From contig CM074133.1 in the NCBI GenBank assembly GCA_037178625.1, positions 3,596,001 to 3,660,000 on the forward strand: a DNA stretch of 64,000 nt, read 5' to 3'. The notes below the pieces were generated by a model, which was not told where the DNA came from, did no database searches, and saw only the letters and a list, made by a program, of their open reading frames with translations. The translations under genes and the position numbers were made by a program. Source of the stretch: Skeletonema tropicum. Its lineage: Eukaryota > Bacillariophyta > Thalassiosirophyceae > Thalassiosirales > Thalassiosiraceae. Numbering within the stretch: position 1 is the first letter of the stretch; each line of letters starts with the position of its first letter. This document shows positions 21,026 to 30,779 of the stretch, in pieces.

Positions 21026-21918
21026 AAATATGTTGAACGAGATCCCGAGGAAGATGTAACGAGCTTGAGCGGAAGAAAGGTTATCCTTCTTGAAAGTTTG
21101 GAAATTGAAAACGACATTGGGGGAAAGAGAATAGATAAAGTAGATATGCAACATCAAGTGACTCTAGAGAGAGATTTGACAGAACTTGCAATCTACCCAC
21201 AGCTATACCCAAATGGTCTGTTTGGGCTCCACGAAAACTTCTTATGGTGAATATCCCAATTGTTTTTTGGCGGAAGCGTCACTCTCAATCTTCTCTACTC
21301 ATCTCGCTCTCTCTCCGTTTTGTTCGCTGTTCGCTGCAACGCATCGTAAAATGGTACTTCTCGCTCGGTGCACAAGTGCGTCAATCTCGATCCAACGCGA
21401 CAACCCAGCAAGTCTCCATCTCTAGAGAGAGGAGTGTACTTGAAATGGACAAAATGCATCATATAAAGAGTCTTTTGCTCGAGACATTTATGGATGAGAA
21501 GAAGCAGACACAACAGATAGAGTAACAATGTTTGACAGCTAAGTCTTCATTTGCCTGATTTGTAGCCTAAAACTTCACTGTTTATAAATGAGCATCATAA
21601 TATTATCTGATATGCTTCTGCACCACAAGCTCGTAGAAGCAGCAGCATATCAGCCACCGCCTAAGGAATGACGTTCTCCGTATCCAAACCCATAAGCGAG
21701 GCTTGACGCTGACAGCTATCCCTCTTCTGAGATAAGTAGTTATCTCTTGATGTTGCCTCTCGTGTCGTACATAATAATATAATATTTTATCTTTGAAATA
21801 GAACTTGATGCCGATAATCAGATACACATCTCATGCTCTCCCCATCTTCCAGCATGCATTTTTTGCTTGGCTTGCTTTTGATTTTGAAGAGCGGAGGACT
21901 TGCTTCTTGCTTGCGGAT
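21026..21918 (+). repeat. Type-B spacer of the MYND array, copy B2 (left part)
   Basis: Matches spacer B1 from the CAACATCAAGTGACTCT block through GGCGGAAGCGTCACTCTC to the dispersed block at 21790-21905. It is then interrupted by the hAT element at 21919. The continuation of the spacer resumes at 23626. Confidence 0.75.
21790..21905 (+). repeat. Dispersed conserved block, copy 2
   Basis: GAAATAGAACTTGATGCCG, ATAATCAGATACACATCTC and TTTTTTGCTTGG as in the copies at 18091 and 25466. Confidence 0.7.
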
Positions 21919-23617
21919 TAGGGTGTCCACGCAGTGCTGCGGAATTGTCCCCTTGACGTGGACTATTTGTCCGCTGTTTTAGTTGACAAGTTGTCCGACC
22001 GTTGAGGACGTTCGTGTCCACGCAATTTTGTCCGAGGCGGCATTTGTCAAGTCAGAGCGCACAGCCCTTCAACCCCTTTCTGCCCTACGGGCGGGCTTCT
22101 CATCTCTCATGCATCATCCCACCAAGCCAAATCAACACATGTAAACATAAACTCACTCCAGCAGCAATCCATATCACTACTAATTACGGATATAATTCAT
22201 GGATAATATGTAGGAGTATCCTAAACCACAATTTGATGCTGAATTGAATGCTGTCGTCGGAAATGGGCAAAACATCTCGCCTTCAGACGTATTAGTGCCT
22301 ATCTCTTACACTACGATTTCTTCTCCATTTTCAACGTATGTCGGCTGGGAGTGAGTAGAAGCCGACACGAGCGCCTTTGTAAAACTAATCACAACTCATA
22401 TTCATTAAATATCGCTTCTATGGGTCATCGGTGTCGTTTTGTGTCGATGCATTCATAATTCTAGGAGGATGTGTGTGTCTGCAATCAGCAGCACAAATTA
22501 TGAGGTCAAGTGTAGACAATATACAGTCATACTGCACAATTATCATTAATGATACCAGTCATACTGCACAAATGACATAAAGGACTGTTGATATTATGTG
22601 TCTAGTGTACTGGTTTATACATGAAGTTGACTTGTAAACCCATCTCTGCTGAACAATCCAGACCTTTTGCACCTCGTTCATTTCCGGCTCTATCACGAGA
22701 TCGTGCTCTTCACCATGAGCTCCAGTTGCTTCAGCTGCTGCGGCGTTACTGCCCTGCCGCTGTTGCAGCTCACGTTGTAGCCGTTGTGTGGCAGCAGAGC
22801 TCTCTGAATTAGCTGACGCAAATCCGCCACACATTGTCCTGTGGCAATTCATTGCCTATCGATTGAGTGTTAGATTACACCTACGTAGATACAATTAGAT
22901 ACAACAATACTTTAATCATTATCTTTTATCTCCTATCTCGAGGAGATCAAGGATACTAACATTGAGCGTCTTCCACAGCTTCCGGTTGAACTGCTGCGGC
23001 TGCGAGCAATTCATCGCCACCGTTGTTATCAGCAGCAGGATGATCTCCGTCGGTAGTGACTTCTTCTTCTGGATGAGCCGATGCGGTTGCGAGAAATCCA
23101 TCGCCGCCATTGTTATCGACAGCAGGGTGATCACCATCTGCCGATGCAACATCCGATGCAGATGCGTGTCGAGGAGCGGGAAAGATGCTCCTCATCCTCC
23201 GTGCCCCCTGGGAGACATCCCAAGAAATGAAGCGGCACTAGAAAGTCTCATTGTTGTACTATCATAATTATGTTTAACTCATTTTATGTACTGAGCGTTG
23301 TTGGCGGCCTTCCCATCACCATGCATGGTCATGGTTTTTAGATGTGACGGAAGTGGAAGAGCAAGGGAAGAGCATGCGTGTGGCGCCAAAAAGGTTCCCT
23401 CTGGGGGTTCTCAACTCTCCCCCCTAAATCGCCCGGAAAATATTCTACAGAGGAATTAAGTATCGTACGTGACAAGGTGACAAATTTGAGATTTGTCAAC
23501 GGCCCGACCATTTGTCCCCGAACGGACAAATCCAAATTTGACATTTTTCATCCGGTTTTCGATTTGTCACCGTTTTGTGACAAATACATGGACAAATTTG
23601 CATGCGTGGACACCCTA
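21919..23617. mobile_element. Non-autonomous hAT element with 8-bp target duplication
   Basis: The 1699-bp element has perfect 15-bp terminal inverted repeats (TAGGGTGTCCACGCA at 21919-21933 and its complement at 23603-23617) and is flanked by an exact 8-bp duplication TTGCGGAT (21911-21918 and 23618-23625), the hAT hallmark. Subterminal regions are dense in TTTGTCC/GACAAA motifs, likely transposase-binding sites. No transposase is encoded. Paralogous spacer B1 carries one TTACGGAT followed by the same CGTCG flank, which shows the pre-insertion state. Confidence 0.88.
22559..23195 (-). other. Possible captured coding pieces inside the hAT element
   Basis: Two minus-strand open stretches have coding-like composition. 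One at 22956-23195 is Ala/Asp-rich with two copies of a DGDHPAxDNNGGD motif about 32 residues apart. The other, at 22559-22852, has SAATQRLQRELQQRQ, which looks helical. A GTTAGT donor-like site lies between them, but the frames do not join cleanly with the acceptor I could find. They may be fragments of a host gene carried by the transposon. Confidence 0.25.
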
Positions 23618-23665
23618 TTGCGGATCGTCGTATGTAATCAGTCGACAGTCGACAAACACACCAGT

Positions 23666-23748
23666 GCTGTCATTCGTGTCCTACTATTCAGAAGAGTACT
23701 TCTAAGCGGTCGACCATAGAGTAGCGTGTCGTTAAAAGAAATAATATT
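23666..23748 (+). promoter_or_regulatory. Conserved upstream block of MYND copy 7
   Basis: GCTGTCATTCGTGTCCTA, TTCAGAAGAGTACTTCTAAG, ATAGAGTAGC and GTGTCG in the same order as copies 3-6. The hAT element inserted about 50 bp upstream and left the block intact. Confidence 0.5.
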
Positions 23749-24660
23749 ATGAGTGAAGATACAAACACCACATCAAGTTGTGCCTCCTGCGGCATCGCAG
23801 AAGTTGATGACGTCAAATTGAGGGAATGCACTGCTTGCGATCTCGTTCGATATTGCAGCGATGAATGTCAGCGAGATCATAAATTGGAGCACGAAGAAGC
23901 GTGCAAGAAACGGGCGGCTGAGTTACGAGATGAATTATTATTTACACTGCCGGAGAGCACCCACCGTGGGGACTGCCCGATTTGCTGTTTGCCTCTGTCG
24001 CTTGATATAATGAAATTTGCCACAACGCCTTGTTGCACTAAAGAGGTTTGCAATGGCTGCGCTTTTGCTAATTTTTTGAGGATGGGGGAAGGAGGGCTTA
24101 ACGTTACGTGCCCATTCTGTCGAGAATCTAATGACATCACAAAGGAACAAAGTTATAAGCTACGGATGAAAAGAGTGGAGGCGAATGATCCAATTGCAAT
24201 GCGCCGAGAGGGTGTTGACGAATACGAGAAAGGAAATCATAATAAAGCATTTGAGTATTGGACAAGAGCTGCTGAATTGGGGGATGTAGATGCGCATCAT
24301 CAACTGGCAGTTATGTATCTTCGGGGGGATGGTGTTGAGAAGGATGAGGAGAAGGCAATGCACCATATGGAAGAGGCTGCAATCGGAGGTCATCCATATG
24401 CTAGATACCATCTTGGAGTCTGTGAATTAGAGAATGACATTAAGGAAAGAGCAGTGAAACATTGGATCATCGCCGCAACACAAGGAGAAGATAAATCAAT
24501 CAAAGCACTGATGGTAATGTTCAAGGGGGGATGCATCAGTAAAGAGGACCTTGCTTCTACTCTTCGTGCACACCAGGCTGCAGTAGATGCAATGAAGAGT
24601 CCGCAGAGGGATGCAGAAGAAAAATACCAGATGCTATGTTCGAGGCTTGATTTATCATGA
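23749..24660 (+). CDS. MYND-RING-Sel1 protein, copy 7
   Basis: Single-exon gene, 303 aa, starting MSEDTNTTSSCASCG. MYND finger (CASC to HEEAC), RING-like finger (CPICCLPLS ... CPFCRES) and Sel1 repeats (YEKGNHNKAFEYWTRAAELGDVD; MYLRGDGVEKDEEKAMHHMEE) are complete. It differs from the array copies in the TLPESTHRGDC linker and the C-terminus YQMLCSRLDLS. The upstream block belongs to the array, while the 3' flank diverges, so it marks the right border of the plus-strand array. Confidence 0.87.
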   Translation: MSEDTNTTSSCASCGIAEVDDVKLRECTACDLVRYCSDECQRDHKLEHEEACKKRAAELRDELLFTLPESTHRGDCPICCLPLSLDIMKFATTPCCTKEVCNGCAFANFLRMGEGGLNVTCPFCRESNDITKEQSYKLRMKRVEANDPIAMRREGVDEYEKGNHNKAFEYWTRAAELGDVDAHHQLAVMYLRGDGVEKDEEKAMHHMEEAAIGGHPYARYHLGVCELENDIKERAVKHWIIAATQGEDKSIKALMVMFKGGCISKEDLASTLRAHQAAVDAMKSPQRDAEEKYQMLCSRLDLS

Positions 24661-25662
24661 GAATATTTTGAATGAGATCTCGAGGAATGTGTCATAATTG
24701 AGCGGAGCAGAGGTCATGGGTTCCCTAACAGCAAGCTATTTCTACAAAGAGGAGTGTACATGAAGTGGATATTTGTCCAAACAAGATGATGCTTCATAAT
24801 AAATCTTGCTCGAGACGTGTATATGGAGAAGAAGTAGACGCAACGAAGCAGAGTAGAGATGTTTGCATAAAACTTCAGTATTTATCCAATCAGCTATCAT
24901 TATTTCATAATCTGCTGTGCTCCTGCACCATCACAAGTATACACTCTAGCATCGTTATCCTCTCCACTCCCAATCCCATCCACCCTCACCGACCTTCTTG
25001 GTCAACGCGATACCATTGACTCCTTCCAACCAATATTCTGATGATCACCCCCCTTTGGATTCGTCTGACATCCCTATTACTTACTCACACTTTGAAATTG
25101 CTCTGGATACATGGAAAGAACGAACCCTCCCGACCCCTGCGTTCCAAGGCAACTGTACAAATGATTACTATCTCGGAAGACACCTTCCAACTATTGTAAA
25201 ATGTACTTTTCCTTGCCCGAAGCCAACGAGAGTGCGTTCACCTTGCTTGATCTAACGCGTCCGAACAATTGCAATTAGAGGAAGCTTGAGTTCTGCGCGT
25301 GATCACAGCCAAGATAGATTACAGCAAGATATCTCTACGAAGGAGCTCACATGAAGTGAATGTTTGTGAAAGCCTTGTCCGACGTAAATATGAATGGAGA
25401 AGTAAGTACGCAGAAGAGCCAGCCTACTTACATCAATGTACCTGTACCTGTACGTACGGTATTCCTTGAAATGAAAATAGAACTTGATGCCGACAATCAG
25501 ATACACATCTCATGCTCTCCCATCTTCCACGTTGCATTTTTTGCTTGCTTTTTGAAGCCTTGACTTGCTTGCGTGTTGCTTTGTTTGATTTTGCTCTCTG
25601 CTTCGTGCTTTGCTTTGTTCAACAAACAAAGAACTATCGAATCAACCAACCAACCTTAAACC
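24661..25662. other. Spacer between MYND copy 7 and the HopJ-domain gene
   Basis: Contains degraded pieces of the array spacers (AAAGAGGAGTGTACATG, GTAAAATGTACTTTTCCTTG) and the dispersed block at 25466-25565, which here forms the immediate upstream region of the HopJ-domain gene. No further gene is supported. Confidence 0.5.
25466..25565 (+). repeat. Dispersed conserved block, copy 3
   Basis: AATAGAACTTGATGCCGAC, AATCAGATACACATCTCATG and GCTCTCCC followed by TTTTTTGCTTGC. It sits about 100-200 bp upstream of the HopJ-domain start codon. Confidence 0.7.
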
Positions 25663-26595
25663 ATGAAGCTCTCCGCCGCCCTCGTCCTCCTCGCCAGCAC
25701 CGGCACCACCAACGCCTTTGTCGTTCCCTCGGCCACTACCACCACTTCCTCTTCCGCCCTCTGCGCCGAAATCCGCCCACCAACACCCAAAAACGAAGTC
25801 CTCGAATTTGGATGGGATGGCACCACCGCTCTTGGGGGTGCCGTCGATGACTCTCAGCCCGCGAGGATGTTGGATGATATTCGTGCCAGTGGCGAGACGC
25901 AGAATTCGGCGTGTGATCTGTTCAATGCCAATCTTGGTGAGTTGTGCAGTGGAGTGGACGTGTGTGTTGTGCATGTATGTGTTGTGCATATCTCTGTGGT
26001 GGATGATAAGCGACACAGAGACGTAGAGAAGGAAACGCTTCGGTTTATTACTGTACAATAGCTGCAGTAGTGTGCTGTACAACCAATTCATATTGATACA
26101 TTATGTTTCATGCTCATCGCTCACTGTTCTGTGTTGTTCTCTCTCTCTCTCTCTCTCGCCGCCTCAATCATATCACACAACGCAACAACAATAAATATCA
26201 AACCAACTAACAACACAAACGAAACGAAACAAACAGAAATGAGCGGAGACGACCTCACATTCGAAGAGTTCATCGCCCACTGCGACGAAAACTACGAAGA
26301 CGGTCTCATCGAATTCAAAAACGGCGACATTGTCAACAAACCCAATGAAAATCACGGATCTGCCAAGGTCTTGTCCTACGCCGCCCTTGCCGACTTTGAT
26401 AAGGAGACCACATTAAAGTTGTGGGGACAGTATTATAGGGATGTCAAGGCCAATCCTGACGGAGATGATCATCAGAATATTAGAAACTTTATGAAGTATG
26501 GTTGGGAGGGTGTTGATTTTTACAATGGGATTGCTTTGACCAAGAAGGTTGGTGAGGATGGATGGGATTGGGATGCCGAGAGCTTCATTCCTTAA
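25663..26595 (+). CDS. Plastid-targeted HopJ-domain protein (two exons)
   Basis: Exon 1 is 25663-25936 and exon 2 is 26237-26595, joined across a 300-bp intron (GTGAGT donor at 25937; pyrimidine (CT)n tract; CAG acceptor ending 26236). The product has 210 aa. Residues 1-18 are a hydrophobic signal peptide ending TNA, followed by FVVPS, the Phe-led motif of diatom bipartite plastid presequences. Residues 94-200 match the HopJ domain family (PF08888), with LSYAALADFDKETTLKLWGQ, YYRDVKANPDGDDHQNIRNF and GWEGVDF. HopJ was named after a Pseudomonas secreted protein, but the domain is common in bacteria and algae; its biochemical role is not established and no virulence function is implied here. 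Fragments of its 3' end lie at 29440 and 32420. Confidence 0.82.
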
Positions 26596-27980
26596 GCAGA
26601 AAGAAGTGGTAGTTGCATGGTGCTATGTAGTGAGATAATAATATGATGATAGCTGATTTATAAATCATCGTCAAGCTGTAGGCTGTCAAACATTGCCACC
26701 CTTTTGTGACTGCTTCTTTCTCTATAAATATCTTGAAAATGCTTCGAGCATTACATTTTATGAAGCATCATCTTGTTAGGACAAATAATATCCGTTTCAT
26801 GTACACTCCTCTTTGCGCTCCACTCAGCGAGTGTGGAAGATAACGTGGGAGAATGAAGTTGCAGAAATGACCAATCTCATTAAATTGGCTCCCAAAGCTT
26901 GGGAGAAGATTGAAGGTGTGCAGAGGCAAAGTTGAGATGAATGATAGAGGAATAATTCACAAAGTCTTTCATTCACTTTCACAACAATGACAAAGTATAT
27001 TCTGTCTGAGGATCATTTTATGCCTTGTCTTGCCTCTCTTTGGACGAGTTGAAAATGTTATTTGACACAACAATAGAATGTCTTGATCGCATCAAATGCC
27101 AAGAGATTCATCCGTGAATAATCTTATGAACGATCTATTCTGAATACTCCAAGGGTTTACTATTACTATTTCGTTCTTGCTTTCAAGTCCAGCAGACACT
27201 CAGCCAGAGGATCCAGTAAATGATTGAAGATATTCTAATCTTTTTCGCGCTGTCTTTAGAAGTATCACCGGTAGAATACTCAATACAAGTTGTATTTACT
27301 CTATACTTGGATGTTCGTGTGACCATATCGTTCATGATAGGGATGATACCTCCAGACGGCAATTCTCCATGTCCATATGTCAAAATGCAGTACGACCTTA
27401 AAAGCTTATCACTGCCAATACAAATTTGTTCGCAGCCGAATCTATAGGCAATGAGCTGCCCAGGGAGCCGTCATTCGTCTTCCACGGAGTTTCGGAACTG
27501 GTGCACGGTGTGGACGAACACGGTTGTTTTGTTCTGTAAGATTTTTTGGCCTGGCGCGCCATTTTTACTCGTCGATTTTGGCCCATCTTGTGTATATAGA
27601 CACATCCGACCCCCTACGAGCACCAACATGGGTGATGAAGATGAAACCAACGATACGAATGTCGAGACATGACCCCGGCGGACCGATGGCTGCGAGATGG
27701 GGCGGTGATTTGACGATTTGATCACTGCAGGAACCATCATAGACGCAAATTGACCATTTAACTAGGCAATTGCTAGTAGACTACATATCTCAATTACAAC
27801 ACAACTAGAGCAGCTAATCCAGCTCCCTTTGCCGATTAATTAGGCATCCTAGGGGTGTGCTAAGGTCATCTGGTGAGTTTTGTGTCATTTAAGAAAAATC
27901 ATTACTATGGTGAATTTAACTAGCGTTACTACCCATAGCAGCGATAGCATGCTGTTAGGGACCCATGACCTTAGTTACGC
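26596..27980. other. 3' flank of HopJ gene and 1.1-kb unique insertion
   Basis: 26600-26830 is the HopJ 3' flank, with GAAGCATCATCTTGTTAGG, which recurs near 29660 and 32785. About 26835-27945 is absent from the two other duplicated copies and so is an insertion or the ancestral spacer. No gene is supported in it. 27950-27980 (GACCCATGACC, GCTCAAGCACGTTCCATCTT) is the shared 3' flank of MYND copy 8. Confidence 0.5.
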
Positions 27981-28889
27981 TCAAGCACGTTCCATCTTCC
28001 AGAGGATTAGTTCTTCTACTGCATCCCTATGCTGACTCTTCATTGCATCTACTGCAGCTTGGTGTGCACGGAGAGTAGCAGCAAGGTCCTCTTTGCTAAC
28101 AATTCCCGCCTTGAATACCTCCATCAGCACTTTGATTGAACTATCATATCCCTGCGTGGCAGCGATGATCCAATGTATCACTGCTCTTTCAGTGTTGCCA
28201 TTTTCACATTCATAGGTTCCAAGAAGGCATCTTGCTTTGGGATGACCGCCAATAGCAGCCTCCTCTGCATGGTACATTAGCTTTTCCCTATCCTGCTCAA
28301 CACCTTTCCCATCTTGATACATAATCGCCAGTTTAAAATGTGCATCCACATCTCCCAATTTAGCAGCTCTTGTCCAGTACTCAAATGCCGCATTATAGTT
28401 CCCCTTCTGGTATTCTTCGTATCCTTCTTGGCGCATAGCAAGTGGATCATTCGCTTCCACCCGTTTCATCCTCCGTCTATTTTGTTCCACTGCTGTGACA
28501 CCCGATGGTGCTCGACAGAATACGCACTCATCTTTTAGTCTCCCTTTATTTATCCTCAAAACATCAGCATAAACGCAGCCATTGCAAATCACTTTACTAC
28601 AGCACGTCCATGTTGAATATTTCAATCGATCAAGCGGCAGAGGTAAACAGCAGATTGGACAGTCACCGAGATGTGTGCTTCCTGGCTGTTTGAATAATAT
28701 TTCGTCTCGTACTTCAGCAGCTCTTTTCTTGCATGCTTCCTCGTGCTCTGATTGATGGTCTCTTTGACACTCATCGCTGCAATATTTAACGAGATCACAA
28801 CCGTCGCAATCCTTCAATTTGATGTCATCAACTTCTGCGATGCCGCACGAAGCACAGCACAAAATCATTATGCCGCTATCTTCGCTCAT
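27981..28889 (-). CDS. MYND-RING-Sel1 protein, copy 8
   Basis: Single-exon minus-strand gene, 302 aa, starting MSEDSGIMILCCASCG. MYND finger (CASC to HEEAC), RING-like finger (CPICCLPLP, CCSKVICNGC, CVFCRAP) and Sel1 repeats (YQKGNYNAAFEYWTRAAKLG; MYQDGKGVEQDREKLMYHAE) are complete. It is convergent with the HopJ gene, and the HopJ 3' end plus this gene were duplicated as a block to give copies 9 and 10. The Sel1 stretch is almost identical to plus-strand copy 6. Confidence 0.87.
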   Translation of the reverse strand: MSEDSGIMILCCASCGIAEVDDIKLKDCDGCDLVKYCSDECQRDHQSEHEEACKKRAAEVRDEILFKQPGSTHLGDCPICCLPLPLDRLKYSTWTCCSKVICNGCVYADVLRINKGRLKDECVFCRAPSGVTAVEQNRRRMKRVEANDPLAMRQEGYEEYQKGNYNAAFEYWTRAAKLGDVDAHFKLAIMYQDGKGVEQDREKLMYHAEEAAIGGHPKARCLLGTYECENGNTERAVIHWIIAATQGYDSSIKVLMEVFKAGIVSKEDLAATLRAHQAAVDAMKSQHRDAVEELILWKMERA

Positions 28890-29007
28890 AATATTTCTTC
28901 TTCTAATGACAGGCTCCCCTAAAATATATCGTATTCCGCCATTAGTCTAGACACCTCTTTTGGATTGTGGATGTTGTAGAGTACTCCATCCACTCCACTC
29001 CACATTG
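28890..29007 (-). promoter_or_regulatory. Conserved upstream region of minus-strand MYND copy 8
   Basis: Reading toward the gene: TGGAGTGGATGGAGTACTCT, then CAACATCC, GTGTCTAGAC, ACGATATATTTTAGGGGAGC and GAAGAAATATT before the ATG. The same order precedes copies 9 and 10. The first motif also lies upstream of the large ATPase gene (51207-51237). Confidence 0.5.
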
Positions 29008-29104
29008 ATATGATTTGCTTCTATTCTTTGAGGGGGGTTGAGGGGGGTTAGACTTATTTGCTACGCACGTGGATGAACGTGATTGTATGAGATTTATTAG
29101 AGCG

Positions 29105-29375
29105 GAGCCAGAGTATCGGCACTGTGGTGCCGATTTGATGTTGTGCTCAGTACCCATAAGGCTTCAAATCGGCACCTCGGTGCCGATTTCAAAATCCGGC
29201 TTGTTAGTGGGCAAAGCTAGGCAGCTCCCTATCGGCATTTTTTCAAAAAAATAGAAGTAGCCCTTCTATGCAATAAAGTAACTAAAGGCCACATATTGGC
29301 TAACAATTATGGAGTTATTTGCACGAGGCCTACTGCCTTTTTTGAAATCGGCACCGAGGTGCCGATTTGCCTCTC
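29105..29375. repeat. Palindromic CGGCACC/GGTGCCG repeats
   Basis: Short palindromes of the form AAATCGGCACC...GGTGCCGATTT occur at about 29116-29132, 29167-29189 and 29345-29368. They may be the ends of a small MITE inserted beside MYND copy 8, since the corresponding place near copy 9 lacks them. No target duplication was identified. Confidence 0.45.
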
Positions 29376-29445
29376 ACGTAAAAACATACCAGAGCTCTAC
29401 GGAAATTCAAAAAACGGTTGGGATATCTATCCATCTTGTATCTGC

Positions 29446-29730
29446 TATTGGGATGCCGAGAGCTTCATTCCTTAAGCAGAAGTAGTGATAGTTGCATGGT
29501 GCTACTTATGATGCAGTGATGCTCTAGAGTGTGCTAAGTAGTATGATCATGATAGCTAATTTATAAATCGTCAAGTTGTAGGCTACAGACAAGTAAATGA
29601 AGATTGGTCGTCAAAACATTGTTACTCTGTTGTGACTGCTTCTTCTGAGCAAAACATTTTATGAAGCATCATCTTGTTAGGTCAAATATCCTTCTCAATT
29701 ACACTCCTTGTTGTGAGGGACCTATGACCT
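29446..29730 (+). pseudogene. HopJ gene 3'-end fragment 1
   Basis: Starts in the last codons of the HopJ gene (GGGATGCCGAGAGCTTCATT then the stop) and continues through about 240 bp matching its 3' flank (GGTGCTA, GATAGCTAATTTATAAATC, GCATCATCTTGTTAGG). It has no coding potential of its own and shows that MYND copy 9 arrived with a block copied from 26.5-29 kb. Confidence 0.75.
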
Positions 29731-29767
29731 TTGTTACGCTCAAGCACGTTCCATCTTCCCGAGTATC

Positions 29768-30665
29768 TCATTCAACTTTGTTTAATCCCAGTTCTTCTAC
29801 TGCATCCCTATGCTGACTCTTCATTGCATCTACTGCAGCTTGGTGTGCGCGGAGAGTAGCAGCAAGGTCCTTTGCTAACAATTCCCGCCTTGAACATCAT
29901 CATCAGTGCTTTGATTGCAAGATCATATCCCTGCGTGGCAGCGATGATCCAATGTTTCACTGCTCTTTCAGTGTTGCCATTTTCGCATTCATAGGTTCCA
30001 AGAAGGCATCTAGCAGAGGGATGACCGCCAATAGCAGCCACTTCTGCGTGGTAAATTTGCTTTTCCCTGTCCTTTTCTTTCCCATCTTGATACCAACGTG
30101 ACAGTTCACTATGTGCATCCACATATCCTAATTCAGCAGCTCTTGTCCAGTACTCAAATGCCGCATTATGGTTCCCGTTCTGGTATTCTTCATCTCCTTT
30201 TTGGCACAGCGCAACTGGATCATTCGCCTCCACCCTTTTCATCCTTTGTTTATCACGTTGTTCCACTGCGATGTCACTACATGATTCTCTACAGAATGCA
30301 CACGTATATTGAAGCCTCCTTTCCTTCATCCTTAAATGTTCAGCATAAATGCAGCCATTGCAAATATGTTTACTGCAGCACGTCGCTGTTGAAAATTTTG
30401 ATTTATCAATCGGCAGAGGTAAAAAGCAAATCGGGCAGTCCCCGAGATGACTGCTCTCCGGTTGTTTGAATAATATTTCGCGACGTAATTCTGCAGCTCT
30501 TTTTATGCACGCCTCTTCGTGCTCTGATTTATGATCCCTCTCACATTCATCACTGCAGTATCTAACGAGATCGCAAGCAGTGCACTTCTTCAATTTGATG
30601 TCATCAACTTCTGCGGTACCGCACGAGGCACAGCGCAACAACATCATGCCGCTATCTTCGCTCAT
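29768..30665 (-). pseudogene. MYND-RING-Sel1 copy 9, C-terminus frame-shifted
   Basis: Starts MSEDSGMMLLRCASCG at 30665 (an upstream in-frame ATG at 30731 lies in the conserved 5' flank). MYND and RING-like fingers are intact. The Sel1 repeat is slightly shortened (WYQDGKEKDREKQ lacks the GVE present elsewhere). Near 29870 two bases (CT) present in copies 8 and 10 are missing, so after GIVSK the frame changes to GPCCYSPRTPSCSRCNEESA and stops at 29808; in the paralog frame the gene would end at 29768. The 285-aa product lacks only the last helical segment and could still function, so this may be a C-terminal variant rather than a dead gene. Confidence 0.7.
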
Positions 30666-30779
30666 AATATTTCTTCTTCTAATGACGCGGTCCCCTAAAA
30701 TATATCGTATTACCGCCGTTCCTCTAGACACCTTTTGAGGATTGTGGATATTGTAAAGTACTCAATCCACTCCACTCAC
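30666..30779 (-). promoter_or_regulatory. Conserved upstream region of minus-strand MYND copy 9
   Basis: Same ordered motifs as upstream of copy 8, including GAGTGGATTGAGTACTTTAC, GTGTCTAGA and ATATATTTTAGGGG. The conserved flank is cut off at 30780 by an inserted element. Confidence 0.5.

Noticed and set aside
25663..26061. 132-codon uninterrupted frame as a separate gene
   Set aside because: It runs into the intron; the GTGAGT/CAG junction joins it to the HopJ exon in the correct phase.
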